Source of the DNA: Acidimicrobiales bacterium
GTDB lineage: Bacteria > Actinomycetota > Acidimicrobiia > Acidimicrobiales > Poriferisodalaceae
Length of the DNA stretch: 64,000 nt
Assembly: GCA_041394185.1 (NCBI GenBank)
Contig: JAWKIQ010000004.1
Coordinates: 310,001 to 374,000, forward strand
Reading direction: 5' to 3'
The notes below the pieces were generated by a model. It had not been told where the DNA came from and ran no database searches. It was given only the letters and a program-made list of their open reading frames with translations. Positions 33,099-41,738 of the stretch are shown in pieces (position 1 is the stretch's first letter; every line of letters starts with the position of its first letter). A program made the translations under genes and the position numbers.

Positions 33099-34487
33099 CC
33101 CTGGCGAACGCGACGGTGAAAAAGCGTCTCCGCGGGGACGTTTTCTGGCCTCTCGGGTAGCCAGGCAGTGTTCGGTCAGCACGGCTACGACAAAGCCGAA
33201 GTCGAGACGGTCGTTGGCCCACAGGCTTTGGATGGACTGTGAGGTAATGCGCCCGGGCGGGGCGACGTCGAGCACACCCTGGACGGATCCGCCGAGCGGT
33301 TCGATTGCCAGCTCGGTGCCATCGGGCGTGGCCCACCTGACCTGTCCGCCGTCGAGCGAAACCGACCAACCCCCTTCGTGGACCAGGTGGTGATGGAAGC
33401 CGCACAAGCTGATGAGGTTGTCGAGATCGGTCGGGCCGCCGTTGGCCCAGTGAACTATGTGGTGGGTATGGAGCCAGGTGGTGGCGCCACATCCGGGAAA
33501 ACGGCACGTGCCGTCGTCGCGGCGGTGCACCGCGCGGCGCAGCCGGCGATTGGGGAGCTTCGTCTGGCGGCCCTCGTCGTGGACGTGGCCGCCGGCCTCG
33601 AGCATGACCGACGAACTGATGTCGCACGCCCACCTCTTGGCGACCTCGGGTGCAACACGTTTGCCCGACAGCGTCACCTCGCCGCCGCTGCCATCAGCTT
33701 GGGTGCCTTCGCTGTCGGCGAGTTCTTGCAGCCCGTCGGTGTCGACCACCAGAGTCAGTCGACCCACGTCGCCACGGTGGGCAGCGACCGGGTTGGCGGC
33801 CAGCACCTGCTCGGCGATACGCACCAAGGCGTCGAACCGCACGGCCCCTATGCCGCCGCGCTCGACCTGGGCCGAGTGGCGTGTTTGGTCGGTGCCGGCG
33901 ATGGCATCGTCGAGCATCTGTGATGCGACCACGTCGAGCGCCGCCCAGATGGTCTCGACCAGATCCGCAGGCCCCACGGTCGTCAGCATGTCCAGGGCGT
34001 CTTCGCGTCGCGACCGCTTGACGTTGCGCCTGGCGAACGCCGAGGCCGCATCGGCGTTCTCGTCGCGGTCGAGGGCGGCCTTGACCGCTGCGACAGTGCG
34101 CTCGAGTTGGCCGCCGGTGGAGTGTTTGGCGCGGTCGACCCACTCGGCGTCGTCTTCTGGCAGTGCAACGCGGGTGATGGCCCTGACCTTCGAATACGAC
34201 AGCTCGCCCGCGGCAAACGCCGCCGATATCGCCGGAAGATCGTCGAGCGCTCGGGCCGTGCGCACCTTCTCTCGTGCCGTGTGCAGGTCGTCGCCGCACT
34301 TCCAAGAAAGCCAGTGGGCGGCCGACTTGCACCCCCACGACCGCCACCCCTCGCGGCGGTCGTAGTCGGAGATCCAACGCAACAGCTGGGCCGAAGCCGC
34401 CGCGATGTGACCCGACAGCTGTGTGATGTTGTCCTCGAGACGCTCTAGTGGAATCAAGGAGTACCCCCGTTTCGATTGTGCCGACAC
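33084..34487 (-). CDS. DUF222/HNH endonuclease domain protein (13E12 family)
   Basis: About 467 aa. The N-terminal DUF222 region is helical (LRWISDYDRREGWRSWGCKS, SAAHWLSWKCGDDLHTAREK). The C-terminal HNH nuclease is CRFPGCGATTWLHTHHIVHW then ANGGPTDLDNLISLCGFHHH, with the two Cys and His-His metal site. The family is abundant in actinobacterial genomes in many copies; its role is unknown and mobile-element-like behaviour has been suggested. The start is uncertain: GTG 34487 lies inside a palindrome and TTG 34457 gives a shorter start. Its C-terminus overlaps the convergent MFS gene end by 15 bp. Confidence 0.85.
   Translation of the reverse strand: MSAQSKRGYSLIPLERLEDNITQLSGHIAAASAQLLRWISDYDRREGWRSWGCKSAAHWLSWKCGDDLHTAREKVRTARALDDLPAISAAFAAGELSYSKVRAITRVALPEDDAEWVDRAKHSTGGQLERTVAAVKAALDRDENADAASAFARRNVKRSRREDALDMLTTVGPADLVETIWAALDVVASQMLDDAIAGTDQTRHSAQVERGGIGAVRFDALVRIAEQVLAANPVAAHRGDVGRLTLVVDTDGLQELADSEGTQADGSGGEVTLSGKRVAPEVAKRWACDISSSVMLEAGGHVHDEGRQTKLPNRRLRRAVHRRDDGTCRFPGCGATTWLHTHHIVHWANGGPTDLDNLISLCGFHHHLVHEGGWSVSLDGGQVRWATPDGTELAIEPLGGSVQGVLDVAPPGRITSQSIQSLWANDRLDFGFVVAVLTEHCLATREARKRPRGDAFSPSRSPGSAVV
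33119..33144. terminator. imperfect A-tract/GC stem/T-tract hairpin
   Basis: AAAAAGCGTCTCCG faces CGGGGACGTTTT with one bulge and one G-T pair. It sits 20 bp after the MFS stop and within the 3' end of the convergent HNH gene. A near-identical perfect version occurs at 38643-38666. Likely factor-independent terminator for the MFS transcript. Confidence 0.6.
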
Positions 34488-34491
34488 AATC
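34474..34491. promoter_or_regulatory. 7-bp-arm palindrome at the start of the HNH gene
   Basis: GATTGTG-CCGA-CACAATC, perfect, at the beginning of the DUF222/HNH gene and 62 bp from the divergent CNNM gene start. It may be an operator for one or both genes. If it is, the HNH start would be the TTG at 34457 rather than GTG 34487. Confidence 0.5.
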
Positions 34492-34552
34492 AACCTAGAT
34501 AGGGGGTGGGACGCTCCCGATGCGAGGGCCGGGTGCTCGGTAGGCTCGCCGC

Positions 34553-35713
34553 ATGGTCCAAATCCTCGCCGCAGCGGTGGCCCCATCCGACGGTGGTGGC
34601 TCCGGCTCGTTGACTCTGCTGGTCGTATACATCGTGGTTGCGATCGGGGTGTCGTTCCTGTGCTCGATCATGGAGGCGGTGCTGCTCAGCGTTTCGCCCG
34701 CCTACGTGGGTGCTCTCGAGGCTGAGAAGCCCGCAATCGCCCAGCGTCTCCGCGAGCTCAAGAGCGACGTCGACCGACCATTGGCCGCCATCCTCACCCT
34801 GAACACGGTCGCCCACACCATCGGCGCCGCGGGGGCCGGCGCCGAGGCCGCTGCATACTTCGGCAACGGGGCGATCGGCGTGTTCTCGGCGCTGTTGACT
34901 TTGGGAATCCTGGTGCTCAGCGAGATCATCCCCAAGACCCTGGGCGCCGTGTACTGGCGAGGGCTCGCACCCATGGTCGCACGCCTGCTGAAGCCTCTGA
35001 TCTACCTCCTCTATCCGCTCGTGCTGATGTCGCAGTGGCTGGCCAAGGCGCTGACCCGCGGTGAAAAGGAGAGCGATGTCAGCCGTGGCGAGCTGGCGGC
35101 GCTGGCCGACATCGGCGCGGATGAGGGGGTGCTGCGAGAGGGCGAGGCTCGCCTGTTCAAGAACCTGCTGCGGTTCGAGGGCCTAAGCGTGTCGGATGTG
35201 ATGACGCCCCGCACCGTTGTGGTCGCCTTCCCCCAGACCGCATCGGTCGACGAACTGGTCGACGCCAAGGGTCAGTTCTCGCGCTATCCGATCTATTCGG
35301 AGAACCGCGACGACATCACCGGCTATGTGTTGCTGGGAGACGCACTGGCGAAGGTCGCCGAAGACGCACACGACACCCGGCTCAGCGAGTTGCGCAGAGA
35401 CCTGGTTGCCGTGCGGGCCGACACCCCCTTGCTGGAGGCGTTCGAGAACCTCATCGAAGACCACGCCCACATCGTGCTGGTGCTCGACGAATACGGAGGC
35501 ACCGCCGGCATCGCGACGATGGAGGACATCATCGAGACGCTGATCGGCCTGGAGATAACCGACGAGACCGACACCACCGAAGACATGCAGGCCCTGGCCA
35601 AGGACCGTTGGCGCGCACGCGCGTCGCGTTATGGGCTGCTGGATGACGGCGAGCGCGACGCCGCCATCCGCCTGGGGCTCACCGGCAACCGACCCGACCA
35701 TTCCGACAACTGA
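34553..35713 (+). CDS. CNNM/CorC-type transport protein (DUF21 + CBS)
   Basis: 386 aa. Residues 20-170 are the DUF21 membrane domain with four helices (LLVVYIVVAIGVSFLCSIME; SEIIPKTLGAVYWR). Two CBS domains follow (MTPRTVVVAFPQTASVDELV; ADTPLLEAFENLIEDHAHI, then LDEYGGTAGIATMEDIIETL). The usual C-terminal CorC/HlyC domain is missing. Relatives move or sense Mg2+. ATG 34553. Its TGA overlaps the ATG of the phosphofructokinase gene (ATG at 35713), so the two form an operon. Confidence 0.88.
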   Translation: MVQILAAAVAPSDGGGSGSLTLLVVYIVVAIGVSFLCSIMEAVLLSVSPAYVGALEAEKPAIAQRLRELKSDVDRPLAAILTLNTVAHTIGAAGAGAEAAAYFGNGAIGVFSALLTLGILVLSEIIPKTLGAVYWRGLAPMVARLLKPLIYLLYPLVLMSQWLAKALTRGEKESDVSRGELAALADIGADEGVLREGEARLFKNLLRFEGLSVSDVMTPRTVVVAFPQTASVDELVDAKGQFSRYPIYSENRDDITGYVLLGDALAKVAEDAHDTRLSELRRDLVAVRADTPLLEAFENLIEDHAHIVLVLDEYGGTAGIATMEDIIETLIGLEITDETDTTEDMQALAKDRWRARASRYGLLDDGERDAAIRLGLTGNRPDHSDN

Positions 35714-37941
35714 TGCTGGGCGCACAGGAGCGGCCGTCGCGGTTGGCCGTGTTGACCAGCGGGGGCGACGCCGCGGGCATGAACCCCGCCGTGCGGGCCG
35801 TGGTTCGCACCGCGCTACACCTCGACCTCGAGGTGTTCACCGTGTCGGAGGGGCTGCGCGGCCTGGTCGAGGGAGGAGACCTGATCCGCCAGGTCGGCTC
35901 CAGTGATGTGGGCGGCATCTTGTATCGAGGCGGCACGGTGCTGGGCACAGCGCGCAGCGAGGCCTTCCGCACCAGGGACGGACGTCGCAGCGCCGCGCTG
36001 AATCTGGTGCAGCGAGGGATCGACGCGTTGGTCGTGATCGGCGGTGACGGCAGCCTCACCGGTGCAGACACCTTCCGTCGAGAGTGGCCCGAACTGCTGA
36101 GCGAGTTGGTCGAGCTCGGCGAAATCGAGCCTGCCCAGGCCCAAGCACATCAGCGCCTGTCGCTGGTGGGCATGGTCGGCTCGATCGACAACGACATGTT
36201 CGGCACCGACATGACCATCGGTGCCGACACGGCTCTGCATCGCATCACCGAGGCCATAGACGCAATCCAAAGCACGGCGTCGAGCCATCAGCGCACCTTC
36301 GTGGTCGAGGTCATGGGCCGCAACTGCGGTTACCTGGCGGTGATGAGCGCGCTGGCCACCGGTGCCAACTTCGTGCTCATCCCCGAGAGCCCGCCGGAAA
36401 CCGACGACTGGCGCGAGTCTCTGGCGTGGGCAGTCAAGGGCAGCCGCGAGATCGGTCGCCGCTCGAACATCGTCATCGTGGCCGAAGGCGCTCACGACAA
36501 ACACGGCAACCCCATCACCGCCCAACAGGTCAAGGAGGTGCTCGAGGACCTCCGCGGCGAAGACACCCGGGTCACCAGCCTGGGCCATGTGCAGCGCGGC
36601 GGTTCGCCCAGCGCCTTCGACCGTTTCCTCAGCACGGTGCTGGGTTACGCAGCCGTTCAGCAACTGGTGGCCGATCCGGCCAGCGAACCCCAGATGGTGG
36701 GTATCAAGGGCAACGAGATCGTCAGCTCGAACCTGATGGACAACGTCGCAAAGACGAAGTCCGTGGCTTCGGTCATCGCCGAGCGCGACTACGAGACAGC
36801 GATGGAGATGCGCGGTGGAAGCTTCCGCGACTCGTTCCACATGGTGCGCACGATGGTGCGGTCGCGGCCACACACCCCTGCGCCAGGGCAGCGCACCCTG
36901 AGGCTCGCCGTTGTGCACGGGGGCGGCCCGGCCCCGGGGATGAACACCGCGGTTCGCGCCGCGGTGAGAGCCGGGCTGGACATGGGCCACACGGTTATGG
37001 GTGTGCGCCGTGGGTTTCGCGGCCTGGCCCGCGGCGACGTCGAAGAGATGGACTGGATGAGCGTGTCCGGCTGGGTCGGCAGCGGTGGCGCCGAACTGGG
37101 TACCAGCCGCTCGGTCGCCACCGCCGACATGCTTGCCGAGGTCGCAGATCAGATCAGGGCTCACCGCATAGACGGACTGCTGATGGTGGGCGGATGGGCC
37201 GGCTATCAGTCGGTGTACGACATGGAGCAGTTGGCCAAGGTCGTGCCGGGGCTGGACGTTCCGGTGGTGTGCGTGCCGGCATCGATCAACAACGACCTTC
37301 CGGCATCAGAGCTGAGCATCGGCACCGACACCGCACTGAACAGCATCGTTTCGGACGTCGACAAGATCAAACAGTCGGCGGTGGCGTCGCGGCGGACGTT
37401 CATAGTCGAGGTGATGGGCCACGACTGTGGCTACCTGGCGCTGATGAGCGGGCTGGCCACAGGAGCCGAGCACGTCTACCTGCCAGAGGGTGGAATCTCG
37501 CTTCGCGACCTCGAGACCGACCTGGCCGAGCTGAAGCGGGGGTTCGAGCACGGCAAGCGTCTGGGCCTGGTGATTCGCAGCGAGCACGCCGACGAGGTGT
37601 ACACGACCGCCTTCATCAAGGCGCTGTTCGAGCGCGAGGGAGAGGGCCTGTTCGACGTTCGCGGAGCGATCCTGGGGCACGTTCAACAGGGCGGCGACCC
37701 GTCGCCGTTCGACCGCATTCAGGCCACCAGGCTCACTTGGGCCAGCATCGAGCACGTCGTGCAACAGGCGCTGGCCGGCGACACCGCAAGTTCGATGGTG
37801 GGGCTCCAGGGCGGCAAGGTCGTCTTCACACCAATGGCCAAGTTCCCGTCGCTGGTGGCACCCGACGTGCATCGCCCTCGCCAGCAGGCGTGGATGGATC
37901 TGCTGCCCGTGGCCGAGGTGATGGGCGGCTCGGTCCACTAG
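35713..37941 (+). CDS. pfk: tandem (eukaryote-like) ATP-dependent 6-phosphofructokinase
   Basis: 742 aa with two PFK halves, phosphorylating fructose 6-phosphate to the 1,6-bisphosphate. The N half carries GGDGS at 110-114 (ATP) and VGSIDNDMFGTDMTIGADTA with catalytic D159, then TFVVEVMGRNCGYLAVMSAL. The C half repeats TFIVEVMGHDCGYLALMSGL, but the catalytic Asp is N526 in PASINNDLP, so it should be an allosteric half. This N/C specialisation and the motif wording match animal and fungal PFK more than the 320-aa bacterial PfkA. The context with CNNM may hint at Mg-linked regulation. Confidence 0.88.
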   Translation: MLGAQERPSRLAVLTSGGDAAGMNPAVRAVVRTALHLDLEVFTVSEGLRGLVEGGDLIRQVGSSDVGGILYRGGTVLGTARSEAFRTRDGRRSAALNLVQRGIDALVVIGGDGSLTGADTFRREWPELLSELVELGEIEPAQAQAHQRLSLVGMVGSIDNDMFGTDMTIGADTALHRITEAIDAIQSTASSHQRTFVVEVMGRNCGYLAVMSALATGANFVLIPESPPETDDWRESLAWAVKGSREIGRRSNIVIVAEGAHDKHGNPITAQQVKEVLEDLRGEDTRVTSLGHVQRGGSPSAFDRFLSTVLGYAAVQQLVADPASEPQMVGIKGNEIVSSNLMDNVAKTKSVASVIAERDYETAMEMRGGSFRDSFHMVRTMVRSRPHTPAPGQRTLRLAVVHGGGPAPGMNTAVRAAVRAGLDMGHTVMGVRRGFRGLARGDVEEMDWMSVSGWVGSGGAELGTSRSVATADMLAEVADQIRAHRIDGLLMVGGWAGYQSVYDMEQLAKVVPGLDVPVVCVPASINNDLPASELSIGTDTALNSIVSDVDKIKQSAVASRRTFIVEVMGHDCGYLALMSGLATGAEHVYLPEGGISLRDLETDLAELKRGFEHGKRLGLVIRSEHADEVYTTAFIKALFEREGEGLFDVRGAILGHVQQGGDPSPFDRIQATRLTWASIEHVVQQALAGDTASSMVGLQGGKVVFTPMAKFPSLVAPDVHRPRQQAWMDLLPVAEVMGGSVH

Positions 37942-37955
37942 CGATCCGGCATCGG

Positions 37956-37997
37956 TTGCCATACAAGTATGGCCTAACTACCATCTTTGTATGGCAA
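37956..37997. promoter_or_regulatory. paired inverted sites upstream of the VapB-like gene
   Basis: TTGCCATACAAGTATGG at 37956-37972 recurs in reverse orientation at 37981-37997 (TTGCCATACAAAGATGG on the minus strand), 8 bp apart; the second site covers the ATG at 37991. Each half also contains a partial internal palindrome. This is a classic layout for autorepression by an antitoxin. Confidence 0.7.
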
Positions 37998-38236
37998 GCA
38001 AGACCACGATCAACTTCGACGACGAGATGGAAGAAGCTCTCGCCGAGCTCGTCGCCATCGATGGCACGAAGAAACTCGCCATCAAGCGGTCGCTGTTGGC
38101 CGAGGTGAAACGGCGGCGCCGCAGCCAGGCCATGCTGGACCTGATCGCTTCGTGGGAGTCGCAGGAAGGCCCAATCGATCAGGCGCATCTCGACTGGGCC
38201 GACGAGGTCCTCGATCGCCAGGGTGTCGGCCGTTGA
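37991..38236 (+). CDS. vapB: antitoxin of a PIN-domain toxin-antitoxin pair
   Basis: 81 aa. The N-terminus KTTINFDDEMEEALAELVAI resembles a ribbon-helix-helix or VapB-type DNA-binding segment, followed by a basic helix (LLAEVKRRRRSQAMLDLIAS) and an acidic tail that would clamp the toxin. Its TGA overlaps the TTG of the PIN gene (TTGA 38233-38236). Two inverted copies of a 17-bp site just upstream support autoregulation. Confidence 0.75.
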   Translation: MASKTTINFDDEMEEALAELVAIDGTKKLAIKRSLLAEVKRRRRSQAMLDLIASWESQEGPIDQAHLDWADEVLDRQGVGR

Positions 38237-38586
38237 TCGTCGACGCCGGGCCGTTCATCGTCGATGGCCAAAAACTGAACTCGCGATTGTGGGCGCTCAT
38301 CAAGCGGGCAGTCGAACGCGGTGAGGAGCTCCACACCACTCACCCGGTGCTGGCCCAGGTTTGGCGCGATCCCGCCAGGCAGGCCAACCTCGCCCGCGCT
38401 GTTCGGTACTTCGAGGTACATGCGCTGGACGAGGCTGTGTCGGTAGGACGCAAGCTGGCTCGTAGCGGCGCAAGCGACGTCGTCGATGCCCATCTGGTGG
38501 TTGTGGCCGAGCAGTTGGGCACGTTCATCTTGACCAGCGACCCCACCGATATGACTGCCCTTGGCGCACGCTTCGAGGCCTACTGA
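38233..38586 (+). CDS. vapC: PIN-domain ribonuclease toxin (VapC-like)
   Basis: 117 aa, TTG start. Acidic active-site residues: D4 in LIVDAGPFIV, the central SDVVDAHLVVVA Asp, and TSDPTDM near the end. The second acidic position of classical VapC (AEV) is Gln in VLAQVWRDP, a variant seen in some actinobacterial PIN proteins. It probably cleaves an RNA and is neutralised by the upstream antitoxin. Stop at 38586 is followed by a terminator-like palindrome. Confidence 0.8.
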   Translation: MIVDAGPFIVDGQKLNSRLWALIKRAVERGEELHTTHPVLAQVWRDPARQANLARAVRYFEVHALDEAVSVGRKLARSGASDVVDAHLVVVAEQLGTFILTSDPTDMTALGARFEAY

Positions 38587-38642
38587 TCAAGGTCGCGCCG
38601 ATCGCTCTCGACGCCGTGAAGACCGTGTCGGTCTCGGGGTGA

Positions 38643-38666
38643 AAAACGTCCCCGCGGGGACGTTTT
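38643..38666. terminator. perfect 24-bp palindromic bidirectional terminator
   Basis: AAAACGTCCCCG faces CGGGGACGTTTT with no mismatch. It is flanked by the vapC stop (38586) and the convergent gene stop (38673), with A and T tracts at both ends, so it could act for both. A diverged copy is at 33119-33144. Confidence 0.75.
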
Positions 38667-38672
38667 GGCGCC

Positions 38673-39674
38673 TCAATAGTCGGAGTCGGTGGCCTCTTGG
38701 TCGGGGTGCAGCACCGACCGCACCCGCTGGGCTGCGGTCTGGGCTCGCCACGATCGCACCTTGATGCCGTTGCGATAGCGGTCGCCCACCATGCGGTTGG
38801 TGGCGTCGCGGAACTTCTCGACGATGGCCCTGGTGTCGGCGCGGCTGTCGGTGACTCGAACCGGGTCGAACAGCTCGAACTGAAGATCGGCAGGCACCAC
38901 CGACCCGTCGGGTTGGAAGGTCGGGCAGTCGATGCAGATCGGCACCACCTTGACGTTCGGGGCGACGTATCCCTCGAGGGTGCGACGGTTGGGCTCGTGT
39001 ATGTAGAGCGTGCTGCCGTTCTTCGACGTCGTGTTGTGTCTGGCGACCAGGGACATCACCGTCACCGACCCCGGGGTGTCACGAACCGCCTCCAGCACCT
39101 TCAGGCCGGTGTTGTTCTTGCGGCGCCGGTATTCGCGCAGGGCCTCACTGGGCGATCCGTCCAGGCGGGGCACCGTCTGCACCACACCACTGATGTGGCT
39201 CAGCGTTCGGATGATCTCGTAGGGCCCGTAGCCGATGTCGAGGCTCATCAGGCTGATCATCTCGCTGACCACCTGGACGGTGGTGTGTCGGCTTCCGAAA
39301 CCCATGCGGCCGATGGTCTCGGCCACCACGGGAACGTCGGTGAACTGCCCGTGATCGGTGACGATCAGCACCGACTCGCCACTGTCGACCCAGCCGCGCA
39401 GGCCGTGTTTGGAGGCGTAAGAGTCGAGCTGGTTCTGCAGGCGTTCATGGCTTTCGCGGGTCAAGATCACATCGACCAGGGTTTGGTCGACGCTGCGCGA
39501 GGGGTCGTGCTGGTGCAACGTCTGGGCCATGTCGAAACGGGCGTCGTCGAAATCGCGAACCTGGAACGCGGCGAACCGTTTGCCCAACGTGTCGCGGTAG
39601 ATGTCGTACATCTCGCGTTCGGGCAGGCCGTCGAGCCAGTGTTTGGTGTGATCGATTTCCGGGGGGAGATTCAT
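38673..39674 (-). CDS. conserved hypothetical protein, possible acyltransferase-like
   Basis: 333 aa, soluble. A segment LIVTDHGQFTDVPVVAETIG has an H-x4-D spacing like the catalytic motif of glycerolipid acyltransferases (PlsC family). It lies after a strand-like SGESV stretch, and the later VKVVPICIDCPTFQPDG could match an acceptor motif. The other family blocks are not clear, so I only suggest the fold. It has 79 bp to the next minus-strand gene (39754) and no overlap. Confidence 0.45.
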   Translation of the reverse strand: MNLPPEIDHTKHWLDGLPEREMYDIYRDTLGKRFAAFQVRDFDDARFDMAQTLHQHDPSRSVDQTLVDVILTRESHERLQNQLDSYASKHGLRGWVDSGESVLIVTDHGQFTDVPVVAETIGRMGFGSRHTTVQVVSEMISLMSLDIGYGPYEIIRTLSHISGVVQTVPRLDGSPSEALREYRRRKNNTGLKVLEAVRDTPGSVTVMSLVARHNTTSKNGSTLYIHEPNRRTLEGYVAPNVKVVPICIDCPTFQPDGSVVPADLQFELFDPVRVTDSRADTRAIVEKFRDATNRMVGDRYRNGIKVRSWRAQTAAQRVRSVLHPDQEATDSDY

Positions 39675-39753
39675 CGCCCGGACACGCTAATGGCCGCGCG
39701 CCGACGGGGGTTACGTGGCCGCCGCTCAGACGAACTCGGTGGGCGTGGTCGCC

Positions 39754-41256
39754 CTAGGACAGGTCGTTCTCGAGCCGCCGACGCAATTCGCGTTTGAGAA
39801 CCTTGCCGTAGTTGCTGGTGGGCAGGCTGTCGACGAAGAAGTACTGCTTGGGTCGCTTGTAGCGGGCGATTCTGTCCAAGCAGATCTGATCCAGATCGTC
39901 GGTCGTAGGGGCCGATGCGGGATCCGTGGCCACAATGAACGCCACCACCGATTCTCCCCACTCGGGGTCGGGGCGACCCACCACGCAAGCTGCAGCGACG
40001 CCGTCGTGGCGCAGCAAGGCTTCCTCTACTTCGCGCGGGTAGATGTTCATCCCGCCGCTGATGATGAGATCTTTGGACCTGTCGCGCAGGGTCAGGTATC
40101 CCTCGACGTCGAAGCTTCCTACATCGCCGGTGTGCAACCATCCGTCGCGGAGGGTCTCGGCTGTTGCCTCGGGCTGCTGCCAATACCCGGCCATCACGAC
40201 ATCGCCTCGTACGACGATCTCACCGACTTCCCCAGCCGGCAGGGGAGTGCCGTCGTCGTCGACCACACGCACCTCGATATCGGTGCGGGCCACGCCAACG
40301 CTCTGCAGACGATCGCGCCAGCGGGGATCGTCTCGATCGGCGTGGTCGTCCTTCGACAGGGCCGTGATGGTCATCGGCGTCTCGCCTTGGCCGTAGATCT
40401 GGGCGAGTTTGGGCCCGAACACCTCGAGCGCGATTTCAAGGTCGGCCAGGTACATCGGCGCCCCGCCGTAGATGATGGTCTTCAGCCCCGTGAGGTCGGC
40501 GTCCAGGATCGCCGGGTCGGTCGTCAGTCGCTTGATCATCGTCGGCGCCGCGAAGAACGAGACGCCGGACCAACGTGCCAACACTGTTGCTATCTCGGCG
40601 CCGTCGACCCCGCCCGAGGCCGGCGTGATGCTGACCGCTCCGCGGGCGATGTGGGGCAACCCGTACAGGCCCGAGCCGTGGGAGATGGGGGCTGCATGAA
40701 GCACGGCATCTCGGTGGCTTATCGGATCGATGTCGGCGAAATAGCTGAGCGACATCATGAGCAGGTTGCGATGGGTCAACGTCGCGCCCTTGGGTCGGCC
40801 CGTGGTGCCGCTGGTGTAGAACAGCCAAGCGGCATCGGTGGGAAGACGCTCGACCAGCTCGATCGGTTCGGCACCGGCGAGGTCGTCCCACTGCGGGCCA
40901 GGGGCTACCACGCTCGACCCGTCGGCATGCTCCTCGTCGGCTACGGCCACGCGGGCACCGCTCTGTTCGAGAATGAAGGCGACCTCGTCGGGGTGCAGGC
41001 GGGCGTTCACGGGCACGGCAACCAGTCCGGCATGCCAGATGGCGAACAGCGCCTCGAGGTACTCGGGCCGGTTGCTCATGACGATGGCGACTCGATCGCC
41101 GGTCTGCAGACCGAGCTGGGTGCATAGACCGCCCGCGATGCGCGCGACGCGGGTCGCGAACTGAGCCCAGGTGGCGTGAACCTCCTCGCCGACGGCCAGT
41201 GCAGGCCCGTCGGGATAGCGCACACCATTGCGAATGACCCACGTGGCTAGATTCAT
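39754..41256 (-). CDS. AMP-dependent acyl-CoA synthetase (long-chain type)
   Basis: 500 aa. It adenylates a carboxylic acid and transfers it to CoA. Motifs: LFYTSGTTGRPKGATLTHRN (P-loop), AQIYGQGETPMTITAL, then GWLHTGDVGSFDVEGYLTL, DRSKDLIISGGMNIYPREVE and the C-terminal Lys motif SNYGKVLKRELR. ATG 41256 (MNLATWVIRNGVRY) fits the family start; longer readings run into arginine-rich sequence. It diverges from the PPOX-type gene by 32 bp. Fatty or aromatic acid substrate, unresolved. Confidence 0.9.
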   Translation of the reverse strand: MNLATWVIRNGVRYPDGPALAVGEEVHATWAQFATRVARIAGGLCTQLGLQTGDRVAIVMSNRPEYLEALFAIWHAGLVAVPVNARLHPDEVAFILEQSGARVAVADEEHADGSSVVAPGPQWDDLAGAEPIELVERLPTDAAWLFYTSGTTGRPKGATLTHRNLLMMSLSYFADIDPISHRDAVLHAAPISHGSGLYGLPHIARGAVSITPASGGVDGAEIATVLARWSGVSFFAAPTMIKRLTTDPAILDADLTGLKTIIYGGAPMYLADLEIALEVFGPKLAQIYGQGETPMTITALSKDDHADRDDPRWRDRLQSVGVARTDIEVRVVDDDGTPLPAGEVGEIVVRGDVVMAGYWQQPEATAETLRDGWLHTGDVGSFDVEGYLTLRDRSKDLIISGGMNIYPREVEEALLRHDGVAAACVVGRPDPEWGESVVAFIVATDPASAPTTDDLDQICLDRIARYKRPKQYFFVDSLPTSNYGKVLKRELRRRLENDLS

Positions 41257-41288
41257 GAGACGACCCTCGAAACTGTCGATTCCATGAG

Positions 41289-41738
41289 ATGAACTTCTCC
41301 TCAGAACAGGCGCTCGACCGCCTCGCATCCAACGAACATGGCGTCTTGGCCACACTCCACCCGACCCGTGGGGTCGACCTGGTGCCGGTGGTCTATACCG
41401 TGGTCGACGGTCACGTATGCGTGCCAGTCGACCGGGTCAAGCCCAAGGCATCCGAGCGGCTGCAGCGCGAACGCAACCTCGAGCTCGATCCCGCCGCCAC
41501 CCTGTTGATCGAACATTGGGACCGCACCGACTGGTCGGCGCTTTGGTGGGTGCGAGCCCAGCTGCGATGGATCGACCATTCGCAGCCGGGCTCTTGGGTC
41601 GAGGTTGCCAACCGGGCGGTCGAGCAGCTCGCCGACCGCTTCGCCCAATACCGCGAACCCCATCACAACGAACCACCGCTGGCCCGCATCCTGGTGTTCG
41701 ACATCGAGGCAGCAGCCGGGTGGGCTGCCCAGTCCTGA
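41289..41738 (+). CDS. TIGR03668-like PPOX class F420-dependent oxidoreductase
   Basis: 149 aa split-barrel flavin/F420-binding protein. It starts ALDRLASNEHGVLATLHPTR and continues VDLVPVVYTVVDGHVCVPVD, then RLQRERNLELDPAATLLIEH and TDWSALWWVRAQLRWIDHS, with the tail PPLARILVFDIEAAAGWAAQ. The family uses F420 or a flavin to reduce unknown substrates. Its end lies flush against the convergent LLM gene (1738/1739 junction). Confidence 0.8.
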   Translation: MNFSSEQALDRLASNEHGVLATLHPTRGVDLVPVVYTVVDGHVCVPVDRVKPKASERLQRERNLELDPAATLLIEHWDRTDWSALWWVRAQLRWIDHSQPGSWVEVANRAVEQLADRFAQYREPHHNEPPLARILVFDIEAAAGWAAQS

